DNA of 64,000 bases from Methylomonas sp. AM2-LC (GTDB lineage: Bacteria > Pseudomonadota > Gammaproteobacteria > Methylococcales > Methylomonadaceae), in assembly GCF_039904985.1 (NCBI RefSeq), contig NZ_CP157005.1:3429501-3493500 (forward strand). The letters run 5' to 3'. Every line of letters begins with the position of its first letter. Position 1 is the stretch's first letter. The notes beneath the pieces are model-generated. The model saw only the letters and a list, made by a program, of their open reading frames with translations. It did no database searches and was not told the origin of the DNA. Positions 34,065-43,183 of the stretch are shown one piece after another. Made by a program: the position numbers and the translations under genes.

Positions 34065-34080
34065 AGTGCGTTAGCAGACA
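34065..34080. promoter_or_regulatory. Crp-like dyad, site 9
   Basis: AGTGCGTTAGCAGACA followed by GACAC. One core position deviates. It lies 112 bases before the Crp-family regulator gene and suggests self-regulation. Confidence 0.45.
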
Positions 34081-34192
34081 GACACTCACCCACATCCAGC
34101 GTATCTTTTGAAAGAATGGCAGTTACAACCGTAAACTGTCGGTGTTATTTTGGAAAGTTTGTATAGCGTTTTATATCAGCGGAGTTCACAAA

Positions 34193-34909
34193 TTGACATC
34201 CTATCCACCTAAATTTGCAGCAAATCGATTACTTGCCGCCTTGCCGACCAAAGAACGTGAACAACTCATCCGCCAATGCGATCTCATACAACTGCATTTT
34301 GCCGATGTGCTATACAGTGTCGGCGATAGCATCCGCCATGTTTATTTTCCAACTGGAGGCTATATTTCATTGCTTACACCTCTTGAAGCAGGTGCCAGAC
34401 TGGAAATTGGCCAAGTCGGTAATGAAGGCATGCTCGGCACTTCTCTACTTCTTGAAGTCGATATAGCCCCTTTTCAGGCCATGGTGCAAGGTACGGGTTC
34501 TGCTTTGCGTATTAGTGCCACAGCGTTTATACAGGAACTTGAAAAAAATCCGCTACTGTGGCGACTGCTAAAACGCTATCTATATATATCGATTAGCCAA
34601 ATTGCTCAAAGTGCAGCTTGTTGCCGCATTCACGTAGTAGAGGAGCGACTGGCGCGCTGGTTATTGATGACACAGGATCGTGCACACTCCAATTGCTTCC
34701 ATATCACCCATATCGTCATGGCCTGTATGTTAGGTGTACGCAGAGTGGGTATTACCAAAGCAGCGAGCGCTTTACAGCGACAAAACATCATTAGCTACCA
34801 ACGTGGAAATATCGAGATTATTGATCGCATTGGTTTGGAAAACGCTGCATGTAACTGTTATGAGCTAGAAAAACAAATTTACGAGACCATTATGACGCCA
34901 ACACTTTAA
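34193..34909 (+). CDS. Crp/Fnr-family transcriptional regulator
   Basis: A 238-residue protein with an N-terminal cyclic-nucleotide-binding-type beta roll (about residues 30-130, including SVGDSIRHVYFPTGGYISLL and EIGQVGNEGMLG). A C-terminal winged helix follows (about 165-225: VVEERLARWLLMTQDR and LGVRRVGITKAASALQRQNII). The arginine and serine of the cAMP pocket are not evident, so its ligand is unknown. The TTG at 34193 lies 9 bases after GGAG and gives the family-typical MTSYPP...NRLLAALP start. Two dyads with TGT-N10-ACA geometry lie upstream, making this the best candidate to read the window-wide motif. Confidence 0.87.
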   Translation: MTSYPPKFAANRLLAALPTKEREQLIRQCDLIQLHFADVLYSVGDSIRHVYFPTGGYISLLTPLEAGARLEIGQVGNEGMLGTSLLLEVDIAPFQAMVQGTGSALRISATAFIQELEKNPLLWRLLKRYLYISISQIAQSAACCRIHVVEERLARWLLMTQDRAHSNCFHITHIVMACMLGVRRVGITKAASALQRQNIISYQRGNIEIIDRIGLENAACNCYELEKQIYETIMTPTL

Positions 34910-34987
34910 TAAGCACACTGTAAATCAACAGCAGAAAGTGACATTGCTGGCTAATTTTTAACGCATTTCGAAGTATGTATAATATTT

Positions 34988-36040
34988 ATGAAAAGACTAA
35001 TACAATTACTGTTATTAACGAGCTTAATATTTAGCAGCTACCCTTTATCTGCTGAGACTGATCTCAGCTTGCAAGAGATTCTGCAAAAATTTGACATTAG
35101 CGCCGAGCAAATTGCGCAGTTGGAACACGGCGAAGTGATCTCATATGAGATCAGCGAGAGCAGTCACAAGGAATTAGCCATTGGCATTGCGATGATTATG
35201 CCTGTTGCTTTACCAAAAATTCTTGACTATATAAAACATAGCGATCTGTCGACTATTGAGACTGACATAATTGCATCAGGCAACTTAACGGCAAACGCAG
35301 ACCTCAATAGCTTTAAAAAATTGGCTTTTTCAGCACACCAACTGGACGAAGCTAAAGCATTTTTGGAAGCTGAACCAGGCGATAATTTTAATCTCTCCAA
35401 ATTGGAGCTAGAGGAATTGACCAGTCTGCAAGCCAATCTAAACGAGGCTGACAATAAAACCTTGTTAACCACTGCTAACCAAAAATATCGAGAATTTTTA
35501 TTGCAACGCTTCCAAGCGTATCAAAAAAATGGCTTGGCTGGCATTCAGGCATATAATCGCGAAGCAGGCGTAGATGCAGATGCCGCGGCAGAGTTACGCA
35601 CCGATGCTCTTTACAATAAAACCTGGGCCAGTTACTTTCCAGAACTGCAACAGGCCTGGGAAAATTATCCAGCGGCATTACCAGCAGGTACCAGTGAGCA
35701 ATTTATGTGGCTCAATCATCTCACCGAGAACAGACCAACGGCTATTTTGATACACCGACTGATGCTGATAACAAAGATTGGCGGTATTATGCTTTCCCGG
35801 CAATTTTATGTTGGTCATTCCTATAATTCCAGCAATATCGTCGCTGGCGGACTACCCTATAAAGACGGCACGTTGGTGTTTTATTCCACCCGACTTTCCA
35901 CTGATCAAATAACAGGACTGGGAAGCGGTTTGAAACATAGCATCGGTCGCGAACAAATGAAAGATGAAATGATTGCACGTCTAAAACAAATAAACAAAAA
36001 CTTGAAAACAACTAATGTAAAAACCGTAAGCACACAGTAA
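34988..36040 (+). CDS. Exported protein of unknown function
   Basis: A 350-residue secreted protein. The signal peptide (MKRLIQLLLLTSLIFSSYPLSA) is cleaved near residue 22. The mature chain is helical in its first two thirds (LQEILQKFDISAEQIAQLEHGEV... YREFLLQRFQAYQKNGLAGI) and strand-rich in the last third (MLSRQFYVGHSYNSSNIVAGGLPYKDGTLVFYS). No known domain is recognised. It is followed by cbpA 34 bases downstream and may share its transcript. Both sides are envelope and stress genes. Confidence 0.65.
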   Translation: MKRLIQLLLLTSLIFSSYPLSAETDLSLQEILQKFDISAEQIAQLEHGEVISYEISESSHKELAIGIAMIMPVALPKILDYIKHSDLSTIETDIIASGNLTANADLNSFKKLAFSAHQLDEAKAFLEAEPGDNFNLSKLELEELTSLQANLNEADNKTLLTTANQKYREFLLQRFQAYQKNGLAGIQAYNREAGVDADAAAELRTDALYNKTWASYFPELQQAWENYPAALPAGTSEQFMWLNHLTENRPTAILIHRLMLITKIGGIMLSRQFYVGHSYNSSNIVAGGLPYKDGTLVFYSTRLSTDQITGLGSGLKHSIGREQMKDEMIARLKQINKNLKTTNVKTVSTQ

Positions 36041-36074
36041 CGCATAGTTTGATTGTCTATTGGGAGAGTATGGT

Positions 36075-37016
36075 TTGCAATATAAAGATTATTACCAAAT
36101 TTTAGGGGTAGCGCGAGATGCACTGCAATCCGATATTAAAAAAGCATTTCGTAAATTAGCTCGAAAATTCCATCCCGATGTTTCCAAGGAAGCAGATGCG
36201 GAAACGCGCATGAAAGAAATTAATGAAGCCTATGCGGTTTTGTATGATACGGAAAAACGGGCTGCTTACGACCAATTGGGGCAGAATCATCAACCTGGCG
36301 AAGAATTTCAACCACCACCAAACTGGGATGCCGGTTTCGAGTTTACCGGAGCAGATAGTGCCGATTATGGCAGTTTTTTTAGTGAACTATTTGGTCGTAT
36401 GGGCACAGGCCGAAAACAAACGGCTGCTGGCGATAGCCGCCATTTCGACAGCCATGGCGAGGATCACCATGCCAAAATAATGCTCGATCTGGAAGATGCT
36501 TTTCATGGTGCTACCCGCCAAATAACCTTGCGTACACCGCGCATGGATGCCCAAGGTCGAGTCGGTCTGGTTGAGCATAGCTTGAATGTTAAAATCCCAC
36601 AGGGTGTTTACGAAAATCAGATTATCCGCTTGGCAGGACAAGGCGGACCGGGCATGGGTAATGGTAAAGCAGGCGACCTGTTGCTGGAACTACATTTTAA
36701 TCCTCACCCGCAATTTCGTATTGATGGCAGTAATCTGTACATGAAGTTATCAGTAACGCCTTGGGAAGCCGCTTTAGGTGCATTAATACCTATCAGTTTA
36801 TTTGGTAGCGAACTAAAGGTACGCATTCCTGCCGACACTCAAAGCGGACAACAGTTACGCTTACGCGGCAAAGGCATTCCTAGTAAAACACCGGGTGATT
36901 TAATACTGGATATACAGCTGGTTTTGCCTTCTTCAACCAACCCAAAAGCACGGGAAATATACGAGCGCATGGCTAGTGAACTGGCCTTTGACCCACGCGC
37001 CACCCACCGGAGATAA
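36075..37016 (+). CDS. cbpA: Curved-DNA-binding protein CbpA (DnaJ-type co-chaperone)
   Basis: A 313-residue class II J protein. The J domain (residues 3-70) holds HPD at 33-35. A G/F-poor linker with DSADYGSFFSELFGRMGTG follows, then two beta-barrel substrate domains (LDLEDAFHGATRQITL, RLAGQGGPGMGNGKAGDLLLEL, RLRGKGIPSK). There are no zinc fingers, as expected for CbpA. The TTG at 36075 lies 6 bases after GGGAGAG and gives MQYKDYYQILGV, the usual family start; the frame itself opens at 36060. CbpM follows 2 bases downstream. Confidence 0.88.
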   Translation: MQYKDYYQILGVARDALQSDIKKAFRKLARKFHPDVSKEADAETRMKEINEAYAVLYDTEKRAAYDQLGQNHQPGEEFQPPPNWDAGFEFTGADSADYGSFFSELFGRMGTGRKQTAAGDSRHFDSHGEDHHAKIMLDLEDAFHGATRQITLRTPRMDAQGRVGLVEHSLNVKIPQGVYENQIIRLAGQGGPGMGNGKAGDLLLELHFNPHPQFRIDGSNLYMKLSVTPWEAALGALIPISLFGSELKVRIPADTQSGQQLRLRGKGIPSKTPGDLILDIQLVLPSSTNPKAREIYERMASELAFDPRATHRR

Positions 37017-37018
37017 GC

Positions 37019-37327
37019 ATGCAGCCAACTGAAAATACCCTGGATGCCATTGTGGAAGACGATGGTTTAACTCTGAACGAATTAGCAACACTCTGTGCAG
37101 TCGATACTGAGTGGCTTATTGTACATATTGAAGAAGGTATTCTGCAACCGTTACCTGAGCATACCCACGAATGGCGATTTCCGAGCACCGCCCTGTTAAG
37201 AGTAAAACGTATTTGGGTTTTCGAACGCGACTTCGATGCCGTGCCAGAACTGGCCGCCTTGGCGGCAGATATGCAGGAAGAAATATCTAAACTGAAACGG
37301 CGTCTGCAGCTGGCAGGTATTGAGTGA
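37019..37327 (+). CDS. cbpM: Chaperone modulator CbpM
   Basis: A 102-residue protein that binds and inhibits the J domain of CbpA. It has the MerR-like helical start (LTLNELATLCAVDTEWLIVHIEEG), then LLRVKRIWVFERDFDA and a leucine-rich C-terminal helix (MQEEISKLKRRLQLAG). The position directly after cbpA confirms the call. Confidence 0.88.
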   Translation: MQPTENTLDAIVEDDGLTLNELATLCAVDTEWLIVHIEEGILQPLPEHTHEWRFPSTALLRVKRIWVFERDFDAVPELAALAADMQEEISKLKRRLQLAGIE

Positions 37328-37468
37328 TTATCCGTGTATCAGCAGTTGATAGTTTCTTTAACCAGTTAAATATGCTGTATATAGTAGCCACACTCTCCAC
37401 ACTTAGGATGATGGCATGGACATCTTGCTGATTATTCCTCTCTTTAAAGTTACAAGGAAAAATATATC

Positions 37469-38047
37469 ATGAACCCAAAATGGGATGGTATCGAACGACG
37501 CCAGAATTTAAGAACCGAAGCTGAAACCCTAGTTGCACGTTTTTATCCTGAACAACTGGACAATCATGAATTACCCGAAAAACTACTACATGAACTCATG
37601 GTACATAAAGTCGAATTGGAGCTTCAAAATGAAGAGCTAAGACTAAACTACATTTCAATGCAGGAAATGCGTGATCGATATTTGGATCTTTATGATTTTG
37701 CCCCAGTGGGATACATCACTCTCAACCTTAATGGACTGATTAGCGAAATTAACCTAACCGGTTTAGCTTTATTTGATTTTGATCGAACCCAGATGCTTAA
37801 TTCTAAATTTACTAATCGAGTTGCAAACGAAGAGCAAGATCGCTGGTATTTATTTTTCAGCAAAATAATGGCTTCGGCAACCGGTGAAAAGCAATACCTG
37901 GATTTGACATTGAGACGTGCCGACGAATCAACGTTCTATACTAGACTAGAATGTCTACGCTGGGGTACATCTGACAGCCAAGCAGTGTTACGTATCGCAC
38001 TAACAGAAATAAATACTCTTGAAACAGTCGTTAAGGTCGCCGTATAG
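37469..38047 (+). CDS. PAS-domain protein
   Basis: A 192-residue soluble protein. A helical N-terminus (HELMVHKVELELQNEELRLN) leads into one PAS domain (about residues 75-185: YDFAPVGYITLNLNGLISEI, then a second strand set with LDLTLRRADESTFYTRLECL). No kinase, GGDEF or methyl-acceptor domain follows, so it must act through a partner or is a remnant of a longer sensor. It has the WDGIERRQNLR opening common in such proteins of methanotrophs. Its own promoter is likely, 141 bases after cbpM. Confidence 0.78.
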   Translation: MNPKWDGIERRQNLRTEAETLVARFYPEQLDNHELPEKLLHELMVHKVELELQNEELRLNYISMQEMRDRYLDLYDFAPVGYITLNLNGLISEINLTGLALFDFDRTQMLNSKFTNRVANEEQDRWYLFFSKIMASATGEKQYLDLTLRRADESTFYTRLECLRWGTSDSQAVLRIALTEINTLETVVKVAV

Positions 38048-38319
38048 ATTAAAATCTTCAGCTGAATGATTCGATCAGAATTCCATCAATTCCAGCATAA
38101 ATTCAACCATCACTCACAATGCTTGTTTTAATTTCAGTACATAATTTTATCCAATAAAAGTTCACTCACCCTGTGCAGTGATTAATTTTTAAGCGTGACC
38201 GGCTCCAAAATACCAGGTGTTGTATATACAATTATTAGAATTAATTATCAGTTTCTATCGTTTATCTGCAATACAAAACAATTGTTAACATGTTGTGTTT
38301 CTGGATTCATTCAAGGTTT

Positions 38320-39606
38320 ATGGACATGACATTGTTTAAATATCACAACAAAACGGCAATTACTTCAGCTTTGTATTTTTTATCGTTTGTGGTTGGAGCG
38401 ACTGATGGTTATTTTGAAAATGGTTACGGTACGCGTAGCAAAGGATTAGCAGGTGCTGACGTTGCGTTTTCACAGGACGCCATTTCTGCTGCGCTAAATC
38501 CTGCCGGATTAACATCTGTTGGCGACCGTCTCGATATTGAAGGCGAGTTCTTCAGCCCACTTCGACAATACAATGCCAGTGGTGGAAATGGCACAGGGTT
38601 TCAACTTACCGATGGTGTTCATCAAAGTAACAAAAACTATTACCTTATACCGACACTGGGTTGGAGTAAGAAGTTGGATGATACCCAATCTATAGGTTTG
38701 GCTATATATGGTAATGGTGGCATGAATACGGATTATGCTCACGTTACCAATCAAAATGGCAGTACCGGGGTATTTTATAGTGGCAGAACGGGTGTTGATA
38801 TGGCGCAGGGATTTTTACAAGGCACCTATGCACACTCTTTTGACCATGGTCGTTATTCACTCGGCTTGTCGCCAATATTAGCAGTCGAATATTTCGAAGC
38901 CCAAGGTCTTGGCTCCTTTGGTCAACAAGGCTATTCCTCCGCACCGAATCAATTAAGTAATAATGGACGTGAATATTCGTTTGGTGTTGGTTACAAAGTG
39001 GGTGGTCAGGCCGAGTTAGTCACGGGTGTACGTTTGGGCGTGTCTTACAAAAGCCGCACTTATATGTCGCAACTTAAGGATTATGCAGGTCTGTTCACTG
39101 GTCAAGGTAGCTTTGATATCCCCTCTAGTCTAGATACAGGTTTGTCCTGGGCGGTAACCGACGCAGTGACCACTGCATTTGATGTACAGCAAATTTTCTA
39201 TAGCGAGATTAATGCGGTTGGAAACCCCTTACAACCCTTACTGAGTGGTGCTAAATTGGGTGCAGGCAATGGACCGGGTTTTGGCTGGAAGGATATGACT
39301 GTCTATAAATTCGGCACACAATGGAAACAAAGCGATCAATTGACTTTGCGGGGTGGTTTAAGTTATGGTCACCAACCTATTCCCAGCTCTCAGGTTCTAT
39401 TTAATATATTGGCACCGGCAGTTCAGGAATGGCATATAGACGGGGGCTTTAGTTACAAACTAGCCAACAAGGATGAATTGAGTTTTGCTTTTATGTATTC
39501 GCCCCAAGCTAGCGTTTCAGGCGCAAACCCACTCTCTCCTGGTCAAAATATTGCTTTATCCATGACGCAATATTCCTTAAGCCTAGGCTGGTCAAGACAA
39601 TTTTAA
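38320..39606 (+). CDS. FadL/TodX-type outer membrane transport protein
   Basis: A 428-residue outer-membrane beta barrel of the OMPP1/FadL family, which takes up hydrophobic compounds. After the signal peptide the mature start is [35 protein letters not shown], carrying the conserved NPAG plug motif. The barrel ends LSLGWSRQF, with the terminal Phe used by the BAM machinery. The first ATG after AAGG (38320) is chosen; the frame is open 30 bases earlier. The possible cargo includes fatty acids or other hydrophobic substrates; none is indicated by its neighbours. Confidence 0.87.
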   Translation: MDMTLFKYHNKTAITSALYFLSFVVGATDGYFENGYGTRSKGLAGADVAFSQDAISAALNPAGLTSVGDRLDIEGEFFSPLRQYNASGGNGTGFQLTDGVHQSNKNYYLIPTLGWSKKLDDTQSIGLAIYGNGGMNTDYAHVTNQNGSTGVFYSGRTGVDMAQGFLQGTYAHSFDHGRYSLGLSPILAVEYFEAQGLGSFGQQGYSSAPNQLSNNGREYSFGVGYKVGGQAELVTGVRLGVSYKSRTYMSQLKDYAGLFTGQGSFDIPSSLDTGLSWAVTDAVTTAFDVQQIFYSEINAVGNPLQPLLSGAKLGAGNGPGFGWKDMTVYKFGTQWKQSDQLTLRGGLSYGHQPIPSSQVLFNILAPAVQEWHIDGGFSYKLANKDELSFAFMYSPQASVSGANPLSPGQNIALSMTQYSLSLGWSRQF

Positions 39607-39619
39607 TTTAAAAAAGTAT

Positions 39620-40036
39620 ATGGCGGAAATAACTGTTTTATCAGCATTAGCAGGGGGCTCTCTCATTGGATTGGCTTCCGCTTTACTGTTTATTAAGTTT
39701 AAACGAGTAGCCGGTATTTCCGGCATTGCTGCTGGCATACTGCGACCACGAGATAGCGAAACGGGATGGCGATTGTGGTTTCTTCTCGGATTATTGCTGA
39801 GCGCTCCCTTATATAGACTGTTGGAATTGGAAATACCCATCCATATCCAGACACCGTTGCTAGTGTTGGCTATTTCTGGCTTGCTGGTTGGTTACGGTAC
39901 CCGTTTGGGTGGCGGCTGCACTAGTGGTCATGGCGTCTGTGGTATCGCCAGACTATCAGTGCGCTCAATGGTTGCTACCTTGGTTTTCATGCTGACCGCT
40001 GGCATCAGTGTCTTTATAGTTCGCCACATTCTCTAA
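39620..40036 (+). CDS. YeeE/YedE family membrane protein (N-terminal half type)
   Basis: A 138-residue membrane protein with four spans and the conserved [17 protein letters not shown] motif of the sulfur-transport (DUF395) family. Related proteins import thiosulfate through paired Cys residues. It is half-length and is paired with the next gene, the usual split arrangement. It follows the FadL gene by 13 bases, so the three may be one operon. Confidence 0.85.
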   Translation: MAEITVLSALAGGSLIGLASALLFIKFKRVAGISGIAAGILRPRDSETGWRLWFLLGLLLSAPLYRLLELEIPIHIQTPLLVLAISGLLVGYGTRLGGGCTSGHGVCGIARLSVRSMVATLVFMLTAGISVFIVRHIL

Positions 40037-40043
40037 AAAATCT

Positions 40044-40466
40044 ATGTCTAAAAACTTATACGCTTTTCTGTTCGGCATCATTTTTGGGTTGGGTTTAATC
40101 ATTGCCCAGATGACCAATCCTGAAAAAGTTTTGGCTTTTTTAGATGTGGCTGGCGATTGGGACCCTAGTCTGGCTCTGGTGATGGCAAGTGCATTACTCG
40201 TGCTTGGCGTTTCACTAAGGCTGTTTAAATCATACGCCAATTCTGATGCAGAAACACAGCAACAAAATTGCGATGCATCAACTTCAGGTATAGATGGCAA
40301 ACTTGTTTTAGGTGCCGCAGTCTTTGGAACAGGCTGGGGCTTATCTGGTATCTGTCCAGGACCCGCTATCGTTGACTTAAGCAGTGGTTTGCAAGGCAAC
40401 TATGTTTTTGCGGGAGCTATGTTTGCCGGATTTTTCCTATTTCATATTCTGCATAGCAAACGCTGA
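40044..40466 (+). CDS. YeeE/YedE family membrane protein (DUF6691 half)
   Basis: A 140-residue membrane protein, partner of the previous one. It has the GTGWGLSGICPGPAIVDLS motif with the transport Cys and a FGLGLIIAQMTNPEKVLAFLD opening. The two together should form a thiosulfate- or persulfide-type transporter. The gap between them is only 7 bases. Their nearness to the sulfur island may be meaningful, but the island starts on the other strand. Confidence 0.85.
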   Translation: MSKNLYAFLFGIIFGLGLIIAQMTNPEKVLAFLDVAGDWDPSLALVMASALLVLGVSLRLFKSYANSDAETQQQNCDASTSGIDGKLVLGAAVFGTGWGLSGICPGPAIVDLSSGLQGNYVFAGAMFAGFFLFHILHSKR

Positions 40467-40649
40467 GTTATCATAGCCATCAACATCATCAAAGCAATTA
40501 CCTTATAGAGCACTTCGCCTATTACGACCTATTCCGGCTTATTGAGTTGTCCGTAGGTAGACGAACTTTGTCAGTCATTTTCTGATCAGATCCGAGCGAG
40601 TACTCAAAAATGTCATATTAGATGAAGAATAATACACATGAAACCTCTA

Positions 40650-41393
40650 TTACACACCCAAATAAGATGCCAAAAGCCCGCCCGATTGATTGATTTTTTG
40701 CGGGTCGCCTTCATTACTGATTAAGCCATTTTCCAATACATAAGCATAATCCACATACCTAAGCGCCACTGCTGCGTTTTGTTCGGCAACCAGAAAACTA
40801 ACATTGTTTGCATCTCTTAGATTTTTAACTATCTCAAAAATTTCTTCGACAATTTGCGGTGCTAGCCCCATTGAGGGTTCATCAAGGAGTACCAGTTTAG
40901 GTTCACTCATCAATGCTCTACCAATTGCCACCATCTGTTGCTCCCCACCCGACGTGTACCCAGCCAGGTTTTTTCTCAACAATTTTAGCCTGGGGAAATA
41001 ATGGTAGATTAACTCTAATTGTTGTATAAGCTTTTGTTTAGTAGGCTTATGTATAAACCCTCCAGTCAGTAAATTTTCCTCTACTGTTAAATGAGGAAAA
41101 CAATGCCTACCTTCCAAGACTTGCACAAGCCCTGTTGCTACTAAATGAGACGGCGTGGCTGCGGTAATATTTTTACCTTGGTACTCAATTCTGCCATCGA
41201 CTATTTCTCCACGTTGGGCATTGGCTAAGCCGGAAATGGCTTTAAGCGTTGTGCTTTTGCCTGCACCATTAGCACCTAAAAGGGCAACAATGGTATTTTG
41301 TGCAACAGTAAGCGAGATGTTTTTGACAGCTAAAATGACATTCTCATAAATAACTTCAATATTGTGAATCTGTAAAATGGGCGTTACAGACAT
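40650..41393 (-). CDS. Liv-type ABC transporter ATPase (LivF-like)
   Basis: Second ATPase of a branched-chain-amino-acid-type transporter, 247 residues. Walker A is GANGAGKST, the signature is TSGGEQQMVAIGRAL, Walker B is LVLLDEP and the switch region is VAEQNAAVALRY, all LivF-like. The ATG at 41393 follows GGAGG; the frame opens 10 codons earlier. It is the last gene of the long minus-strand sulfur operon and lies behind a strong hairpin after the binding-protein gene. Its true cargo is probably an organosulfur compound and not an amino acid. Confidence 0.88.
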   Translation of the reverse strand: MSVTPILQIHNIEVIYENVILAVKNISLTVAQNTIVALLGANGAGKSTTLKAISGLANAQRGEIVDGRIEYQGKNITAATPSHLVATGLVQVLEGRHCFPHLTVEENLLTGGFIHKPTKQKLIQQLELIYHYFPRLKLLRKNLAGYTSGGEQQMVAIGRALMSEPKLVLLDEPSMGLAPQIVEEIFEIVKNLRDANNVSFLVAEQNAAVALRYVDYAYVLENGLISNEGDPQKINQSGGLLASYLGV

Positions 41394-41433
41394 AAATCCT
41401 CCAGATTGGTGATGACGCGGCACTCAAAATCAA

Positions 41434-41462
41434 GCAGGCGTAAAGCTAAGCTTTACGCCTGC
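41434..41462 (-). terminator. 13-bp perfect hairpin between binding-protein and LivF-like genes
   Basis: GCAGGCGTAAAGC and its exact complement flank a 3-base loop, directly after the binding-protein stop. No long T run follows on the minus strand. It probably protects or attenuates the transcript so that binding protein is made in excess over the ATPase. Confidence 0.65.
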
Positions 41463-41469
41463 GTTCAGA

Positions 41470-42801
41470 TTAAGACTCTTTTGAGCAGTCACGTGGTGTT
41501 ATGCCCTTTTCAGTTGCATATTTATGTGAGGATTCTTCAATAATCGGTCTCAGTAATGCACGGTCTGCCTGTATCCAGTCAGAAATAACATTCCATTTAC
41601 TACCATCCCATTGTTGGAATCTGACAGCACCACCGCCTTCATGATCTGAACAGCTTAGTTTAAGTGGCTGTACAAGACCTAATGCACCTAACTCTTCCAG
41701 TCGTTTCTGATCTAATTTAATATTCTCAAATCCCCAACGAACTTCTTCGCCAGTGAGCGGACGTTTGCCAAATTTCTCTTGCGCTACCCTTACCGCCTCT
41801 ACATTCAAAATGCCATTAACTACACCCAGATTGTAATAAACGGTGCCGAAACGTTTTGGATCTTCCAAATTGCCTTTTTTGGCTTGCACAACATATTTAT
41901 CAATATCCTGAATAACAGGGAAATTAATACCCGATGGATGGGTAGTAATAGAAATAAAGCCTTTGGCCGCATTACCCGCAGGTGCTGCATCGTCTTCAGA
42001 ATTGCTCCAGATATTGCCAATAATATGATCTGCTGGAAAACCAGTTTTTTGTGCTGTTTTTAAAGCCACCGGATTCATAACCCCCCAACCGCGCAATATC
42101 ACCCAGTCTGGTTTGATTCGACGTATATTTAGCCATTGCGATTGTTGTTCATTACCAGGATGCGGTACTTCTAACAAAGTCAGTTCAAAACCATATTTTT
42201 TAGCTAACAACTCCAAAATAGGATTGGTTTCTTTTCCATAGGGCGAACCATGAAAAAGTGTAACGATTTTCTGCCCTTTCAGTTTATCAACACCGCCTAC
42301 TTTTGAACCGATATAGTTGATAATGGCAGAAACCTCACTATAGGGATTTAATTGCAGCGGAAAAATATAAGGAAACACACTACCATCGGTAGAATCTGTG
42401 CGTCCGTGATTGATAGTAATCAGTGGTAACTTATCCGCCGTAGAACGATCCAGCGTTGCATAAGCAATACCCACTGACAAAGGATTGGTGGCCGCTGCTG
42501 GCGCACCATTTAAGCCTTGCTTGAGACGCTCATAACATTCCACGCCTTTTTCAACAACATATTCGGTTTCGCATTCGCTCCATGTCAATTTGACGCCGTT
42601 TACCCCACCGTCTTTTAAATTGACATATTGCAGATAATCAATAAATCCGCCAAAAAAACCAGAACCACCAGCCGCGTAAGGGCCAATACGGTAGCTTTGT
42701 AGTGGAAAATATTGTTCTCCATCGGCTTGTACATTAGAAAATAAAACAGTTGCCACCAGAGCAGTAACCAACCGCAAGCGTTTAGTTAGAATAACATTCA
42801 T
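41470..42801 (-). CDS. Periplasmic binding protein of the Liv-type transporter
   Basis: A 443-residue substrate-binding protein. The signal peptide ends near VQADGE (about residue 26). It is a type I periplasmic binding fold with YAAGGSGFFGGFIDYLQYVNLKDGGVNGVKL, then KIVTLFHGSPYGKETNPILE and KPDWVILRGWGVMNPVALK. One Cys pair (CETEYVVEKGVEC) can form a disulfide loop. The usual amino-acid-binding Ser/Thr-Glu pattern is not evident. Its place inside an operon with SfnG, SsuD and SfnB proteins suggests a sulfone, sulfonate or related compound as ligand. Confidence 0.85.
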   Translation of the reverse strand: MNVILTKRLRLVTALVATVLFSNVQADGEQYFPLQSYRIGPYAAGGSGFFGGFIDYLQYVNLKDGGVNGVKLTWSECETEYVVEKGVECYERLKQGLNGAPAAATNPLSVGIAYATLDRSTADKLPLITINHGRTDSTDGSVFPYIFPLQLNPYSEVSAIINYIGSKVGGVDKLKGQKIVTLFHGSPYGKETNPILELLAKKYGFELTLLEVPHPGNEQQSQWLNIRRIKPDWVILRGWGVMNPVALKTAQKTGFPADHIIGNIWSNSEDDAAPAGNAAKGFISITTHPSGINFPVIQDIDKYVVQAKKGNLEDPKRFGTVYYNLGVVNGILNVEAVRVAQEKFGKRPLTGEEVRWGFENIKLDQKRLEELGALGLVQPLKLSCSDHEGGGAVRFQQWDGSKWNVISDWIQADRALLRPIIEESSHKYATEKGITPRDCSKES

Positions 42802-43183
42802 AATTAATCCCTCTTAGATAAAAAAAGCAATAAAACTTCAGTGCCATAACAGTGTTTTGTTGTAAATTTTCATAGACTCATTTGACATACTCCTTATCAT
42901 TACAACTGATAGCTAAACTCATTTAGCCTGCTAACAATTTATAAAAATTCTTGATGAATCGGCTGTTGATACAGCAGCGCCAATTTAGGCGATATACCTA
43001 GATACTGCTTTTAAGTAACAGTGCGGAACTGCTTTTAAAAAGTGACAAACTTAAGTTTTTACACCGGATGTTTCGGCAAAAGTTAAGAGTCACAAAGCCG
43101 AGTAAAGCCTGCAGGGCAGTATTTACGGCCTCCGTTGAAGGTATTCCCTGATGCAAAAATTTTATGTACTTAATAAACTTTAC
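42802..43183. other. Gap between binding-protein and LivM-like genes
   Basis: No gene is seen. A TGGCAC at 42841-42846 (minus strand) suggests a -24 element, but no -12 GC sits at the right distance. An internal promoter or a long untranslated leader for the binding-protein gene is possible. Confidence 0.4.

Larger units (their letters stand above)
33812..34192. other. Divergent control region of the shc operon and the Crp-family gene
   Basis: No gene is seen. The region contains two copies of the Crp-like dyad (33994-34009 and 34065-34080) and several loose GGTCTG/CAGAC half-sites (33883, 33906, 33991). Confidence 0.5.

Noticed and set aside
42841..42860. TGGCAC before the binding-protein gene as a sigma-54 promoter
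   Set aside because: The following TTGC lies 10 bases after the -24 box instead of 5, so the spacing is wrong.
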